This document shows positions 10,860-21,800 of a stretch of 64,000 nt of DNA, piece after piece (positions within the stretch are counted from its first letter, which is position 1; each line of letters begins with the position of its first letter). The notes beneath the pieces are model-generated. The model was given only the letters and a program-made list of their open reading frames with translations, made no database searches and was not told where the DNA came from. The stretch spans positions 1 through 64,000 of the forward strand of contig MPUH01000327.1 in assembly GCA_001970955.1 (NCBI GenBank), written 5' to 3'. Position numbers and translations under genes: made by a program. Origin of the DNA: Stentor coeruleus. Lineage: Eukaryota > Ciliophora > Heterotrichea > Heterotrichida > Stentoridae.

Positions 10860-11426
10860 ATGCAAATAAAAAATATACCTAAAATGGATGAGATAGCCCA
10901 AATAGTTCAAGACCTCATAACAGGAGCAGAAAAAAAGTTAGAATATCTTAAAGAAAAAGCAGCAATCAAAACAAAAAACGAAATTCTGCCTGATCTTTCT
11001 AAGTTAAACCTAGCTTACAAAAATGAATTTCTCACTGTTCCCATTTATGAATTAGGAAAAGTCTTACATTTTACTGAAGGTTATCTTATCATTTTAGCAA
11101 GTCCTAGAGCTCCTTTAATTGAGTTAGACACTAAAATATGTTTAGAGTCAGGCCAAATTATTGGAGTTATCGATGATATTATAGGAAGTGTTGAGCATCC
11201 TCATTACTCAGTTCTTGCTTATACTAGGCTTGATCCTGATACTTTGGTTTATTATCCTATGAACGCACCAATTCTTGCTTCAGTTTCACGTAAAAAAGGT
11301 ACAGATGCTTCAAATAATAATGATGAGGAGACATCGGAGGAAAGCTCTGAAGATAATTTTGATAAGCCGAGTCGGAAAAGAAAAACATCGTTTAAGATTT
11401 TTGATCAGCCACCTCCTTTTGAGTAG
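10860..11426 (+). CDS. NAF1/GAR1-type H/ACA RNP protein
   Basis: 188 residues. Residues ~57-125 match the Gar1/Naf1 beta-barrel: LGKVLHFTEGYLIILASPRA, then LDTKICLESGQIIGVIDDII and GSVEHPHYSVLAYTRLD. These reproduce the family pattern of a G-containing first strand, an 'iG.V.di.G.v..P.Y.v' core and a following aromatic strand. There are no Gly-Arg-rich tails, as in Gar1; instead there is an acidic Glu/Asp/Ser stretch and then a basic RKRKTSFK segment, so NAF1, the nuclear assembly factor exchanged for Gar1, is the better guess. Such proteins bind dyskerin/Cbf5 and help assemble pseudouridylation guide RNPs and telomerase RNP. Intronless. Assignment between NAF1 and GAR1 is not certain. Confidence 0.82.
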   Translation: MQIKNIPKMDEIAQIVQDLITGAEKKLEYLKEKAAIKTKNEILPDLSKLNLAYKNEFLTVPIYELGKVLHFTEGYLIILASPRAPLIELDTKICLESGQIIGVIDDIIGSVEHPHYSVLAYTRLDPDTLVYYPMNAPILASVSRKKGTDASNNNDEETSEESSEDNFDKPSRKRKTSFKIFDQPPPFE

Positions 11427-11825
11427 ACTTAAGATAGATAAAATATTGACTTGATTGTAGTTTTTTATGTGTTTTTGATTAAATTTAGGTTTTATATAGG
11501 TTGATTAATAAGCTTTAAATAATGATAGTATATAGTTTTAAATTAGATAAAGAATTTGCATATATAATAAACATGCTGCTTTGCTTGAATTTATATTTTA
11601 GTTTTCAAAAGACTATTTAATAGGGATATTTATTCAATCTATAACTCTTATATAAAATCACTAATATTTTGAGTTGTTTTTAAAGATTTGCAAGTTTCTT
11701 AATTGTGAATATGTATCTAGATTCTAACTAAAATCACACATTTTAGTATACAACCATTATTACCAAACAGAAAAATATCTCTTAGCATAAATTCCTATTA
11801 TCATATTTAATCCCTTAAAGCCTAC
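11427..11825. other. Convergent intergenic region, nothing recognised
   Basis: AT-rich spacer between the 3' ends of the NAF1/GAR1-type gene and the Cys-rich surface protein gene. Confidence 0.5.
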
Positions 11826-12875
11826 TTAAATCATATAAAATAGTGAAGCCAAAACCAATATTACAGCCGAACTCTTTTTCTTCTCTGGTACAGGCTGAGA
11901 AATAAAATCTTCATAAGCATTCCAATAATCGCTCATATAAATTTCCTTAACACATTTATCATTCTCTTGTACTCCCGCATAATTAGAATACAACAAACTA
12001 TAATAAGTCAAATTAATAGCAAGTTCATTCCCACCATAAAACTCATAACAACTTTTCTCCAAACGTCTTTTCGTATTACAATTCGTAACATTTTTCGAAT
12101 TAAGCCAAATCTTGTATAAATCAATCATATCAACAAAATATTTATCCCCAGGCCCAAGTCCACAAAAAGCATCAGAATTAGTATTATACCCACAATCACA
12201 TGTTGTTGTATAACTAAGTACAGGATCATTTATAACACAATCTCCATTATTAGAGCATTTCTTAGGTAATGACCCATTAGTTGGATATATACCAACACAA
12301 ATATTATCCCCAGAAAGATCAGGAATACAATATCCAGACTTGCAAAGTAAACTTATATTATTATCACATTCATCAACAAGAGAACCTGCATCAAAAGAAA
12401 AAATTTCAGTACATACCCCTTGATGACATAATAAATTATATAAGCATATCGAATCATCAAATTGACCTTGATTATTAAGACATGGAGCACCTATTCCTGA
12501 TAATGGTTGACATGTTATATTGCAATAAAGTCCTGGATTACATTGATTTGTAGTATCACATTCCATATTAGCATCTAAACCTTGGCAAATGCTGTTAACA
12601 CAAATACTATCTTGACATGATCGATCATAAAAACATGGTTCACCTGGATATGAAATGTTGACATCGGTTGTGATTGGAGGAAGTGTGCATTGTGTATTGT
12701 TTTTGTTTGGAGAACAATAGGAATAGAATTCATCAATGCAAATAGATAGCTCGAAAGTGTCCCCTACTTGATAAATGCAAGAGTTTATATCGATAAGTTC
12801 TAAGATTGAAGCGCAGGAAAAGCCAGAACAGAAACGTCCGATAGCTTGGTGGAGGGAGAGGAGAAAAATTAACAT
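11826..12875 (-). CDS. Cys-rich secreted or GPI-anchored surface protein
   Basis: 349 residues, ATG complementary to 12873-12875. A hydrophobic N-terminus (MLIFLLSLHQAIG) looks like a signal peptide. The body contains about 30 Cys in repeated short modules such as CFYDRSCQDSICVNSICQG and CDTTNQCNPGLYCNITC, similar to Dickkopf/EGF-like small disulfide modules. There are several N-glycosylation sequons (NNT, NIS, NIT, NLT). The C-terminus is a short spacer with KKKSS followed by a hydrophobic tail (AVILVLASLFYMI) with nothing after it, as in GPI-anchor signals. Ciliates coat their surface with GPI-anchored Cys-rich proteins; this fits, but the family is not identified. A single transmembrane anchor is the alternative. 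Confidence 0.78.
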   Translation of the reverse strand: MLIFLLSLHQAIGRFCSGFSCASILELIDINSCIYQVGDTFELSICIDEFYSYCSPNKNNTQCTLPPITTDVNISYPGEPCFYDRSCQDSICVNSICQGLDANMECDTTNQCNPGLYCNITCQPLSGIGAPCLNNQGQFDDSICLYNLLCHQGVCTEIFSFDAGSLVDECDNNISLLCKSGYCIPDLSGDNICVGIYPTNGSLPKKCSNNGDCVINDPVLSYTTTCDCGYNTNSDAFCGLGPGDKYFVDMIDLYKIWLNSKNVTNCNTKRRLEKSCYEFYGGNELAINLTYYSLLYSNYAGVQENDKCVKEIYMSDYWNAYEDFISQPVPEKKKSSAVILVLASLFYMI

Positions 12876-13462
12876 ATATTATAGGAAATAGGTAAAGAGA
12901 TTATTTGTTAAGAAATAAGGGTGAATAAAGTTTTTAAGGAAAAGTTTTGGTTGCTTTTTTGATAAAGTTAGAGGATTAGGGAGTGTTTTGGGTTTGATAA
13001 AAGGTGTTGTGAGTTAAGATTTGTCTGGTGTTGATATTAATTATGCATTTAAACCAAATGTGTATTATTTATTTTATATTTTTAGGTGATACTTTCTTGG
13101 AAAAATTTTATAACTGAATTCCTAGTTTATATAAACATGATATATCATCTGAGATAGAACAACTGTTTTTAAGCTAAGAAGAAATCAAGTTTTTCAGAAA
13201 AAAATTGTGAAAAGGGATTTTTTCATTCAAAAACTCAGAAACATAATCATACTTAATCACATAACCAATTTTTTTTCTCAATAAATTCAGACAAAAGTAT
13301 ATAAACCTTAGATTTTTTCCAAGATCATCTAAAATGTGAAGAAATATATTTCCTTAAAGTTAATCTTATCAAGTCATAATTTTCTATTTATCTTAGCTTA
13401 AAGAATTCATTAAAAAAACTATTACACTAAGAAACTTAAAAAACTAAATAATTTTATAAAAC
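12876..13462. other. Intergenic, 0.59 kb, nothing recognised
   Basis: Spacer between two minus-strand genes. Positions 12880-13060 are G-rich and C-poor on the plus strand, i.e. C-rich on the sense strand, as in other 5' flanks in this window. No RNA gene or repeat seen. Confidence 0.5.
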
Positions 13463-15277
13463 CTAAGCTTTATTCTTTTTAACTACTAAAATAAGCACAC
13501 CTAAAGCCATTAAACGCATTATAACCATAAGCATAAAAAGTAATCCTGCACTTTCTCTTATACTCATAGTTATACCAAGTAAATCTAAAGCAGTTCTACA
13601 ATCTTTATGCACACCTTGTTCAAAACAAATATGAGGATTACCAACACCATCCCATTCATTTTTAGCAAGGCCTTGAAATCCATATTTATAAAAAGAAATA
13701 TTTTCAATCCAGCGAAAAGCTGTTGGAATAGTATCACTTCTATAATACCCTGAGAAATACATAAGAGGAACTAAAGTTATAGCCGTAAAACTCATTGCAA
13801 CTTCAGGTCTTTTAAATGTACTTCCTGTTAAAAGACCAATAGATCCTCCAGCCATGTGAATAAGTAAAGCAAAAAGAAAGAAATATCCAACATGTTCGAA
13901 TTTTTCATGAGTTAAACCTACGCCCCAGTATACGAGATTTGAAAAATAAAGCGATACAAAAATGTCATAAATCAAGTCAACAAGGTTTTTAGCAATGAAA
14001 AAAGCAGAAATCCCATACATGTTCGAATTATATTCTTTTATCATAAGCGACCTCATTAGTGGAAAGCTCAGAACAGTTCCTTGAACATTTCCAAAAATCA
14101 GGTTTAAAGTGATAAAATAAAGCACACCATTTCTATTTCTATAATCCGAAGCACTATCTTTACCTATTTGCCAATAGAAAAGATTAATCATCCCAGCTAT
14201 AAAAGTTAGAATAAATATCTTCACAACACTAAGCATTGGGTTTCTCATAATCCTAATCCCAAATCTATAAAAATTCATATAAAACTGGAAGAAAAACCCT
14301 GTGGCTCCTTTCGAATTTGATTTCTGTTCAAGTTTGCTTAATTCAAAAACATTTTTCCTTTCTATAAGACTTGACTCCACAACTGCTTTTAAAAGCGTAT
14401 TCACAGTATTTTTTTCTTCATCATCTAAATCATGTGGTTTTTTTATATGTAAAATTTCCATAAAATAATCAGCAGGGTTACTAAGAGGAGGGCATGAAAA
14501 CCCATTACGTTCAAAAAATATTACAGCTTCTTTAGCTAAACCATGATAGACAATATGCCCATCAGACATCAATAAAAGTTTATCAAAAAGAAGGAAAATA
14601 TCACTACTTGGTTGATGAATTGTTGATATCACAGTCCTACCTTTACGTGCTTGACGTAATAATAAACTTATAACAGTACATGCAGTAAAACTATCTAATC
14701 CTGAAGTTGGTTCATCTAGAAATAATACTGATGGATCAGTAACAAGTTCAATACCAATACTTGTTCTTTTTTTCTCTCCACCTGATATACCTTTAATCAT
14801 ATGGCTTCCAACATAAGTGTTTTTACAGTTTTCTAGATTGAGCTCGCTAATTAGAGTGTCTACTTTGGCTGATATGCTATCGAATGAAGATTTTATTCTT
14901 AGTCTTGCAGAAAACATTAGACATTCTTTTACGGTCATGCAGTCAAAAAGAATGTCTTCTTGAGTTACGTAGCCGATATAGTTTTTGTATTCTATTGTTG
15001 TTATGCTTTGGTTATTAGCAAAAACTTCACCTGAAAAACTGACTAATTTAGTTTTTTGGACACGATCACTAAGCATATTCAATAATGTTGTCTTACCTGC
15101 ACCTGAAGATCCCATAATTGCGAGTAGCTCTCCAGGTTCAGCAGAGCCACTAATGCCTTTAAGAATTTCTAGTTTCTTCTCCTTCATCTGAACCTGATAG
15201 AACAAATCTTGCCAAGTCACTTCTACAAGAGGAATATCCTTACTTGTTGATGTCCTTATAAGTTGTTCCTTTTCCAT
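13463..15277 (-). CDS. ABCG-family (White-type) half-transporter
   Basis: 604 residues, typical of ABCG half-transporters, with the nucleotide-binding domain first and the membrane domain second. Visible motifs: Walker A GSSGAGKTT (56-64), Q-loop VTQED (about 104-108), signature ISGGEKKR (164-171), Walker B plus D-loop LFLDEPTSGLD (185-195) and the switch His in ISTIHQPSSD. The C-terminal half has about six hydrophobic helices, including the region around VVKIFILTFIAGMINLFYW and the last segment before VVKKNKA. It should work as a homo- or heterodimer exporting lipids, sterols or other hydrophobic compounds; the substrate cannot be told. ATG complementary to 15275-15277. Intact and intronless. 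Confidence 0.94.
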   Translation of the reverse strand: MEKEQLIRTSTSKDIPLVEVTWQDLFYQVQMKEKKLEILKGISGSAEPGELLAIMGSSGAGKTTLLNMLSDRVQKTKLVSFSGEVFANNQSITTIEYKNYIGYVTQEDILFDCMTVKECLMFSARLRIKSSFDSISAKVDTLISELNLENCKNTYVGSHMIKGISGGEKKRTSIGIELVTDPSVLFLDEPTSGLDSFTACTVISLLLRQARKGRTVISTIHQPSSDIFLLFDKLLLMSDGHIVYHGLAKEAVIFFERNGFSCPPLSNPADYFMEILHIKKPHDLDDEEKNTVNTLLKAVVESSLIERKNVFELSKLEQKSNSKGATGFFFQFYMNFYRFGIRIMRNPMLSVVKIFILTFIAGMINLFYWQIGKDSASDYRNRNGVLYFITLNLIFGNVQGTVLSFPLMRSLMIKEYNSNMYGISAFFIAKNLVDLIYDIFVSLYFSNLVYWGVGLTHEKFEHVGYFFLFALLIHMAGGSIGLLTGSTFKRPEVAMSFTAITLVPLMYFSGYYRSDTIPTAFRWIENISFYKYGFQGLAKNEWDGVGNPHICFEQGVHKDCRTALDLLGITMSIRESAGLLFMLMVIMRLMALGVLILVVKKNKA

Positions 15278-15844
15278 TAATCTTTATTATTAGAACTTAA
15301 CAGTAAATTTCAGATCTAAGAAATGGGTGTAATGATAACTAAGCATCTATTATAATTTTTTTATCTATTATATAAATGCTTTCAATAATTCTTTATTTTA
15401 TAATAAAAACTCACTATCCCGAATTATTATCTCATTTTTATCTACTTCTATTCCTAAAAACTAACTCATATATTTCACCTTTGTTATATAAACTTATATA
15501 AATCTTCACAATCTTATCACAACCTATATCTAACTATTAACATAAACCCTAAGTATCCCAAAAACTCATCCTATTATCCAAAACATATCAAAATTTTAAT
15601 ACTACAATTATAATTTCATTATCATACCATTACAACATCCATTTTTTAACTCAATTTTCCAATCAAATATTCTAATAATCCACCAAAATCATACCCAACA
15701 AAATTTACAAAATCCAACCAAACCCATCTTCCCATACACAACAATCTATACTCCACTTCTTAAAAACTTACTAAAACTTCATAGTTTCATATACAAAAAT
15801 CAATCCAAGTCTAAGAAAAGTTAAATTCTATTAGCCTTTTATAA
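15278..15844. other. Divergent intergenic region between ABCG and dynein genes
   Basis: Both promoters must lie here. From about 15400 onward the plus strand is C-rich and strongly G-poor up to the dynein ATG, as in other 5' flanks of plus-strand genes here. No TATA box or other motif can be named with confidence. Confidence 0.5.
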
Positions 15845-18800
15845 ATGGACAATCGCGAGGTTTACATATCAGTCGAAAGACTTTTCTCTATCTGCGCAGA
15901 AAAAAATCTCGATGGCGAGCAAAACTTAATGAGCTCCCTACTAAGCCAAGCCGCATACAGCCAATGCTGGGACGCTTTTCACAAATGGTTATCTGGTCAA
16001 ATGGACCTAGGAAGAGCAGTCAGTATCCCATCATTTGGGGTTTTCGGTTTTATACCAGGAATCGATTTTAAAACAGTTGGCTTTCAAGCAAGTGATCATT
16101 TTCTATCTCAGTATATGCTAGCTTTCAAAAACAGCCAAGCTGAATTCTCTTATGCTTTCATCCCAGAACCAAGTGTAAAAGTGAACTTTCCAGCCATTGC
16201 TAAGTTGGGTTCTCTAGAAAAGTCTTTGTGTACTGAAGCTTTGAACTCAATATTTGCCATGATTGGTGAACTTCTTTCTTCTCGTCATGCAGAAATAGAC
16301 TTAGGTTCTTTAGGTAAATTCCGATCAAAAATGCGTGAAGTAACGTTCATACCTCAAGGGCGGAATAAAGGTGGATTAATAACAGGGAAATCATCAGTGA
16401 AGAAACTTATGGATATGGGTAAAAGCTATAGTCAATTACCTCCTTTAGAAAGAGTGAAATTTGAAACTTTACCAAGAGAAAAACTATCTAGTACTGAAAA
16501 ACTTTCTAAGACAACTAGTAGGATAAAACTTGTAGACAGTCGAACATTAAGTAAAGAAATGCTTGCAGCTGGTTTAAACCCAAATGCTAGGGTAATCAAT
16601 TATAGTAATTTAGCAAATGACCCAATAGCTTTATTATCAAAAGTATTCAAAAAACCTCAATTAGCTAAAACAAAATTCCCCCCAGTTTTAGATATTTATA
16701 GTAGAACCCAAGCTGCACCTATGACTTTTAATAAACAATACATGCCAGTATCCGCAAGAATTGCTTCTTTTTATAGCCCACAAGCTAAAAGATTAGTTAT
16801 AGACAAAGAAACTAGGTCTATAAAATATGTTCCTGAAGAGTCGATAATAACATTATATTCAAATTTAAACCCAACAATCCCTATGATCCCCTCAGGAGAA
16901 GGACAACCAATTATCGCAGAAGGTAAAGACTCAGAAACTTTGAAAAAAGATTATAATTGGAAAAGATATGTGCATTATATAGAAAATGAAATTAGTACTA
17001 TAATGATTGCCCCAATTAACCAAATCTGGATGCATAATATCTTAGATTTAGTAAATGCTGATTGGAAATATATATCAAAAACTCATGTTGAAGAACTTAG
17101 TGATCAGATGCTTAATGAGATTAATAAAGATTATTATCGGGCTAGTAGAAAAGCGATATTTGATTATGTTTTAAAAGATTTAGATCAGAAAAGACGTTTA
17201 GGGATAGAAAATAACCCTCAGCCACCATTAGAATATGGAGAGCAAATATTTTGTGGAATTGAACCTAATGATGAATGGCAGACTAATGTTATGATGGCAA
17301 GGATGCTTATGTCTGATAATTTATGTACTTGTTCCCCTGCTTCTTTAGGTTTGAAAATATTGTGGACTGAGTTTGAAACTATGCTTTTGGTTAGTTTGCC
17401 GAATAAGTATGATATTATGGTNTAGTTTGCCGAATAAGTATGATATTATGGTTATAGAGGATTTTATAGAAAAACAAGATGGGAGGATGGCTTATGTGCA
17501 TAATTTACTGATTAATGACTGGATACAGAATGCACATACAATTATTATACAAGAGGCTAAAACTATGGATAAAGAACAAGCGAATCTGTTTTTTGAAGCT
17601 ACAAGTACACTTATGTCCATACACCTCCGACAACTTATAACAGACTCAGTTATTGCTTATAAAAAATTCTTCATGTCATTCGACCTCAAGACCCTACCAG
17701 AACCTACAGAAATGATCGAAAGCATCCCTTCAACCTGGCCGAACGCATTCCTCAAACTCCGAATGGTTTCCCAAGACGGTAAAATTGTATTTTCTGACAA
17801 CCCAGAAAGTATCGTCTCCGAGCTAGTCAAAATAGTATTCAAAATCGTTGAAAAATCAGAAAAAATCTCAAGACCTGACCAACAAATAGCTGAAAACGCC
17901 CGAAGTTCTTTCTTATGGAACATTGAAAAAGATGACGAAATCATCGTCGAAGCTGTTAAGGAAATAGAAAAAATATCCCGTAGCAACCTTGAAGTAAGCA
18001 TGCGAGCTTTAAACTTATATGAAAACTATTCTCCTCTTCTAACTGATACAAAAAAAATCGACATATTCATTCATGAAAACCATACAAGAGCTGAATATAT
18101 GGAACTTATAACAAAATATGAAATGTTAGAAAAAGAAATAAGAACAACTTGTCCTTTTAGAATCAGATTAAATATGACTGAAGTGGATTGCACAGATCTA
18201 AATCGAACTTTATGTAAAGAATGCGAATCAATAATCTTTAAACTAAATTCTTATATCCTATCTAGCAATACAGATCGTGCAATAAAAATGAATAAAGAAT
18301 TCGATAATATGAACTCAATACTCATCACCAGAGCCGATTCTGAGAAAAAACTTGTTGAAAGTGAAGATTACAAAGAAAAATGCAGAGAAATTTATATACC
18401 AAAATTATTTGAAGATTTTAATGATATCAAAGAATGGTTTAAATTATTATATAATACACCTTTTCAAGTTAGTGAAGAGAATTTAGCACCTTTAAAAACT
18501 TGTAATGTGTGGGTTAAAAGCATATTAGGGACTTTAAGTACTGTTGAAATGCGTTTACAAAATGAAAAAGATATCCTTGTCTCATTATTAAGAGAAGTAA
18601 GAAAAGCTTTTGGAGAAGAATTAAATGTTATAGAACAAGAGATTAATAAACATAGAAATGATAGCGAAAGGTCACTTTATAGAGATTATTGCCCACAGAT
18701 AACAAATCTTAAGCTCAGATTAGAAAAATGTGTTAAGAAAATGGAAGAAATAAATGAAAAGGAAACTTTGTTAGGATGGACCCCATCAGAGTTTTCTAAA

Positions 18801-21800
18801 TTAGAAGAATCTAAGCGGACTATTGATATTTATGATGAATTATGGACTTTAGTTAGTGCGATATCTGAACGTTTTGCTTTTTGGATTTCGACATTGGTTA
18901 AAGATTTAGACCCAGATGATATTGAAAGGGAAGTTAAACAAATGCAAGTTAAATCTAAATCTTTAAAAGAAAGACTTAAAGAAAAAGCTCCAAAACTATC
19001 TGAAGTTGCTGGGCAGATATCAACAGAAATTGAGAGGTTTATGAAAAATATTCCTGTAATGAAAGTTGTGTCGACAAGAGGACTTGAAGAAAGACATTTT
19101 GACAAGATATCGAAAATATTAGGTAAACCCCCAGGGTCGTTTAGAGTTGATATTACAACAACTTTTAAACAAGTCCAAAATTTAGAAATCGATCAATATA
19201 TGACTGAAATTGAAGACATTGCGCAGACTGCAGCGAGGGAATTCAGCAATCTTAAAATGCTTGAAAAAATGGAAAAAGAATGGGAAAACCTTAAATTTGA
19301 ACTTAAAAAAAAAATTGAGCTTAAAACATACATCCATCTCGGTACATCAATTGAAATCATCCAAACTTTACTTGAGGAACAAATCCTAACAATCCAAACT
19401 ATGAAAGGATCACCATATGCAGCTGTACATATAATAAGAATTAATATGTGGGATGAATGGCTTATGAATTCTCAGAAAATTATATCAGTTTGGCTTAAAG
19501 TTCAATCATATTGGATAGCTCTTGAACCTGTTTTCGCTAGTGCTGATATCCAAAGGTCTTTAGTCCAAGAAGCAGCACATTTTAAAGAAGTTGATGGGCA
19601 ATGGAAAAGACTTATGGAACATACAAATAAAGACCCAATAGTTACAACAGTAACTCGTATTGATAACTTATACGATAATCTTTCATATTGTCTTGAAAAA
19701 CTAGAAATAGTCCAAAAAGGGTTAAATAATTATTTAGAAAACAAAAGAAGTATTTTCCCAAGGTTTTATTTCTTATCAAATGAAGAACTTTTATCTATAC
19801 TTAAAGAAACAAGAGATCCAACTCAAGTTCAGCCTCATTTGAAAAAATGTTTTGAAGGGATAAAAAGTTTAAAATTTGATGATGAGCAAAGGATTACAGC
19901 TATGGTTTCCCCTGAAGGTGAAGTTGTTGATATTGATATAATTGACCCAGCACATGCTGAAGGTGCAGTAGAAAAATGGTTAGTAAAAGTTGAAGAAACT
20001 ATGGTCAAAAGTACTCATGGGATGATTATTAGAGCTATTGAAGATTATAAAGAAGATAATAGAAGCAAATGGGTTCAAGAAAATAAAGGCCAAGCGGTGT
20101 TGTGTGCTTCAATGCGTGAATGGACAGCAAATACTGAATCGAAACTTGATAAAAATGATCTAGAAACATATGCGAAAACATGTCATACTTTATTAGATGA
20201 GATTGTAATTTTAGTCAGAGGGGATATTGATGACTTATTACGTTGTACATTAAAAGCTTTAATTGTATTAGATGTGCATTGTAAAGATGTTGTTGATGAT
20301 TTAGTTGCTAAAAAAGTATCATCAAAAGAAGATTTTGCTTGGCAGTGTCAACTTCGTTATTATAATGAAAATGAAAATATCATAGTAAGGATTATTAATG
20401 CTCGTCTTGAATATACTTATGAGTATCTTGGGAATTCAGAAAGACTTGTTATAACCCCACTTACTGATAGATGTTATAGAACTTTATGTGGAGCTATAAG
20501 CCTTTATTATGGTGGTGCTCCAGAAGGACCTGCTGGTACTGGTAAAACTGAAACTGTTAAAGACTTAGCAAAAGCTTTAGCAAGATTATGTGTAGTTTTC
20601 AATTGTTCAGATGGTCTTGATTATAAAGCTATGGGTAAATTCTTTAAAGGTCTTGCATCAACAGGTGGATGGAGTTGTCTTGATGAATTCAACAGAATTG
20701 ACCCTGAAGTTTTATCAGTTGTAGCTCAACAATTACTTATAATTCAAAATGCAGTACGTGAAAATTTAGCAAATTTCGATTTCGAAAGTAGTGTTATAAC
20801 ATTGAAAAAAACATGTAATTGCTTTATTACTATGAACCCTGGATATGCTGGAAGGTCTGAATTGCCTGATAACTTAAAAGCTTTGTTTAGAACTGTTGCT
20901 ATGATGGTTCCAGATTATTCTTTAATAGCAGAAAATGTACTTTATTCTTATGGGTTTCAAGAAGCTAGGATTTTAGCTCAGAAAATTGTTGCAACTTATA
21001 AGCTTTGTTCAGAACAGTTATCAAGTCAGAAACATTATGATTATGGTATGCGAGCTGTTAAATCAGTACTTACTGCGGCTGGAGCTTTAAAAAGACGCTA
21101 TCCTGATGAATCTGAAGTTGTTCTTATGTTAAGATCTATAAATGATGTGAATTTAGCTAAGTTTCTTGCACATGATTTACCTCTTTTTGAAGGGATTATC
21201 TCAGATCTTTTCCCTGATATTGTCCTTCCTGAACCTGATTATGTTCATTTAAAAGCCTCTTTATCACATCAAAGCATTGTTTTAAATCTTCAGGAAAAAG
21301 ATTATTTCTTAATGAAAGTTATACAATTATATGAAATGATTCAAGTTAGACATGGACTTATGGTTGTTGGTCTACCTTTCTCAGGTAAATCTTCAGCTAT
21401 AAAAATCCTTGCAGGTGCTTTAAGTGAACTTGCTTCAAAAGGTCTTATGAACGAAAATGAAGTTCTTATATTTTTACTAAACCCTAAATCAATTACTTTA
21501 AAACAACTTTATGGAGCATATGATGAAGTTAGTAAAGATTGGCAAGATGGGGTTTTATCATCAGGTTTTAAGATGTTTGCAAGAAATGAAACAAAACAAC
21601 GTAAATGGTTACAATTTGATGGACCAGTTGATGCTTTGTGGATTGAAAATATGAACACAGTCCTTGATGATAATAAGAAACTTTGTTTGCCAAGTGGTGA
21701 AATTGTTGCTATGTCACAAAATATGAATCTTATATATGAAGTTATGGATTTAGCTGTTGCTTCTCCAGCTACAGTTAGTAGATGTGGGATGATATATATG

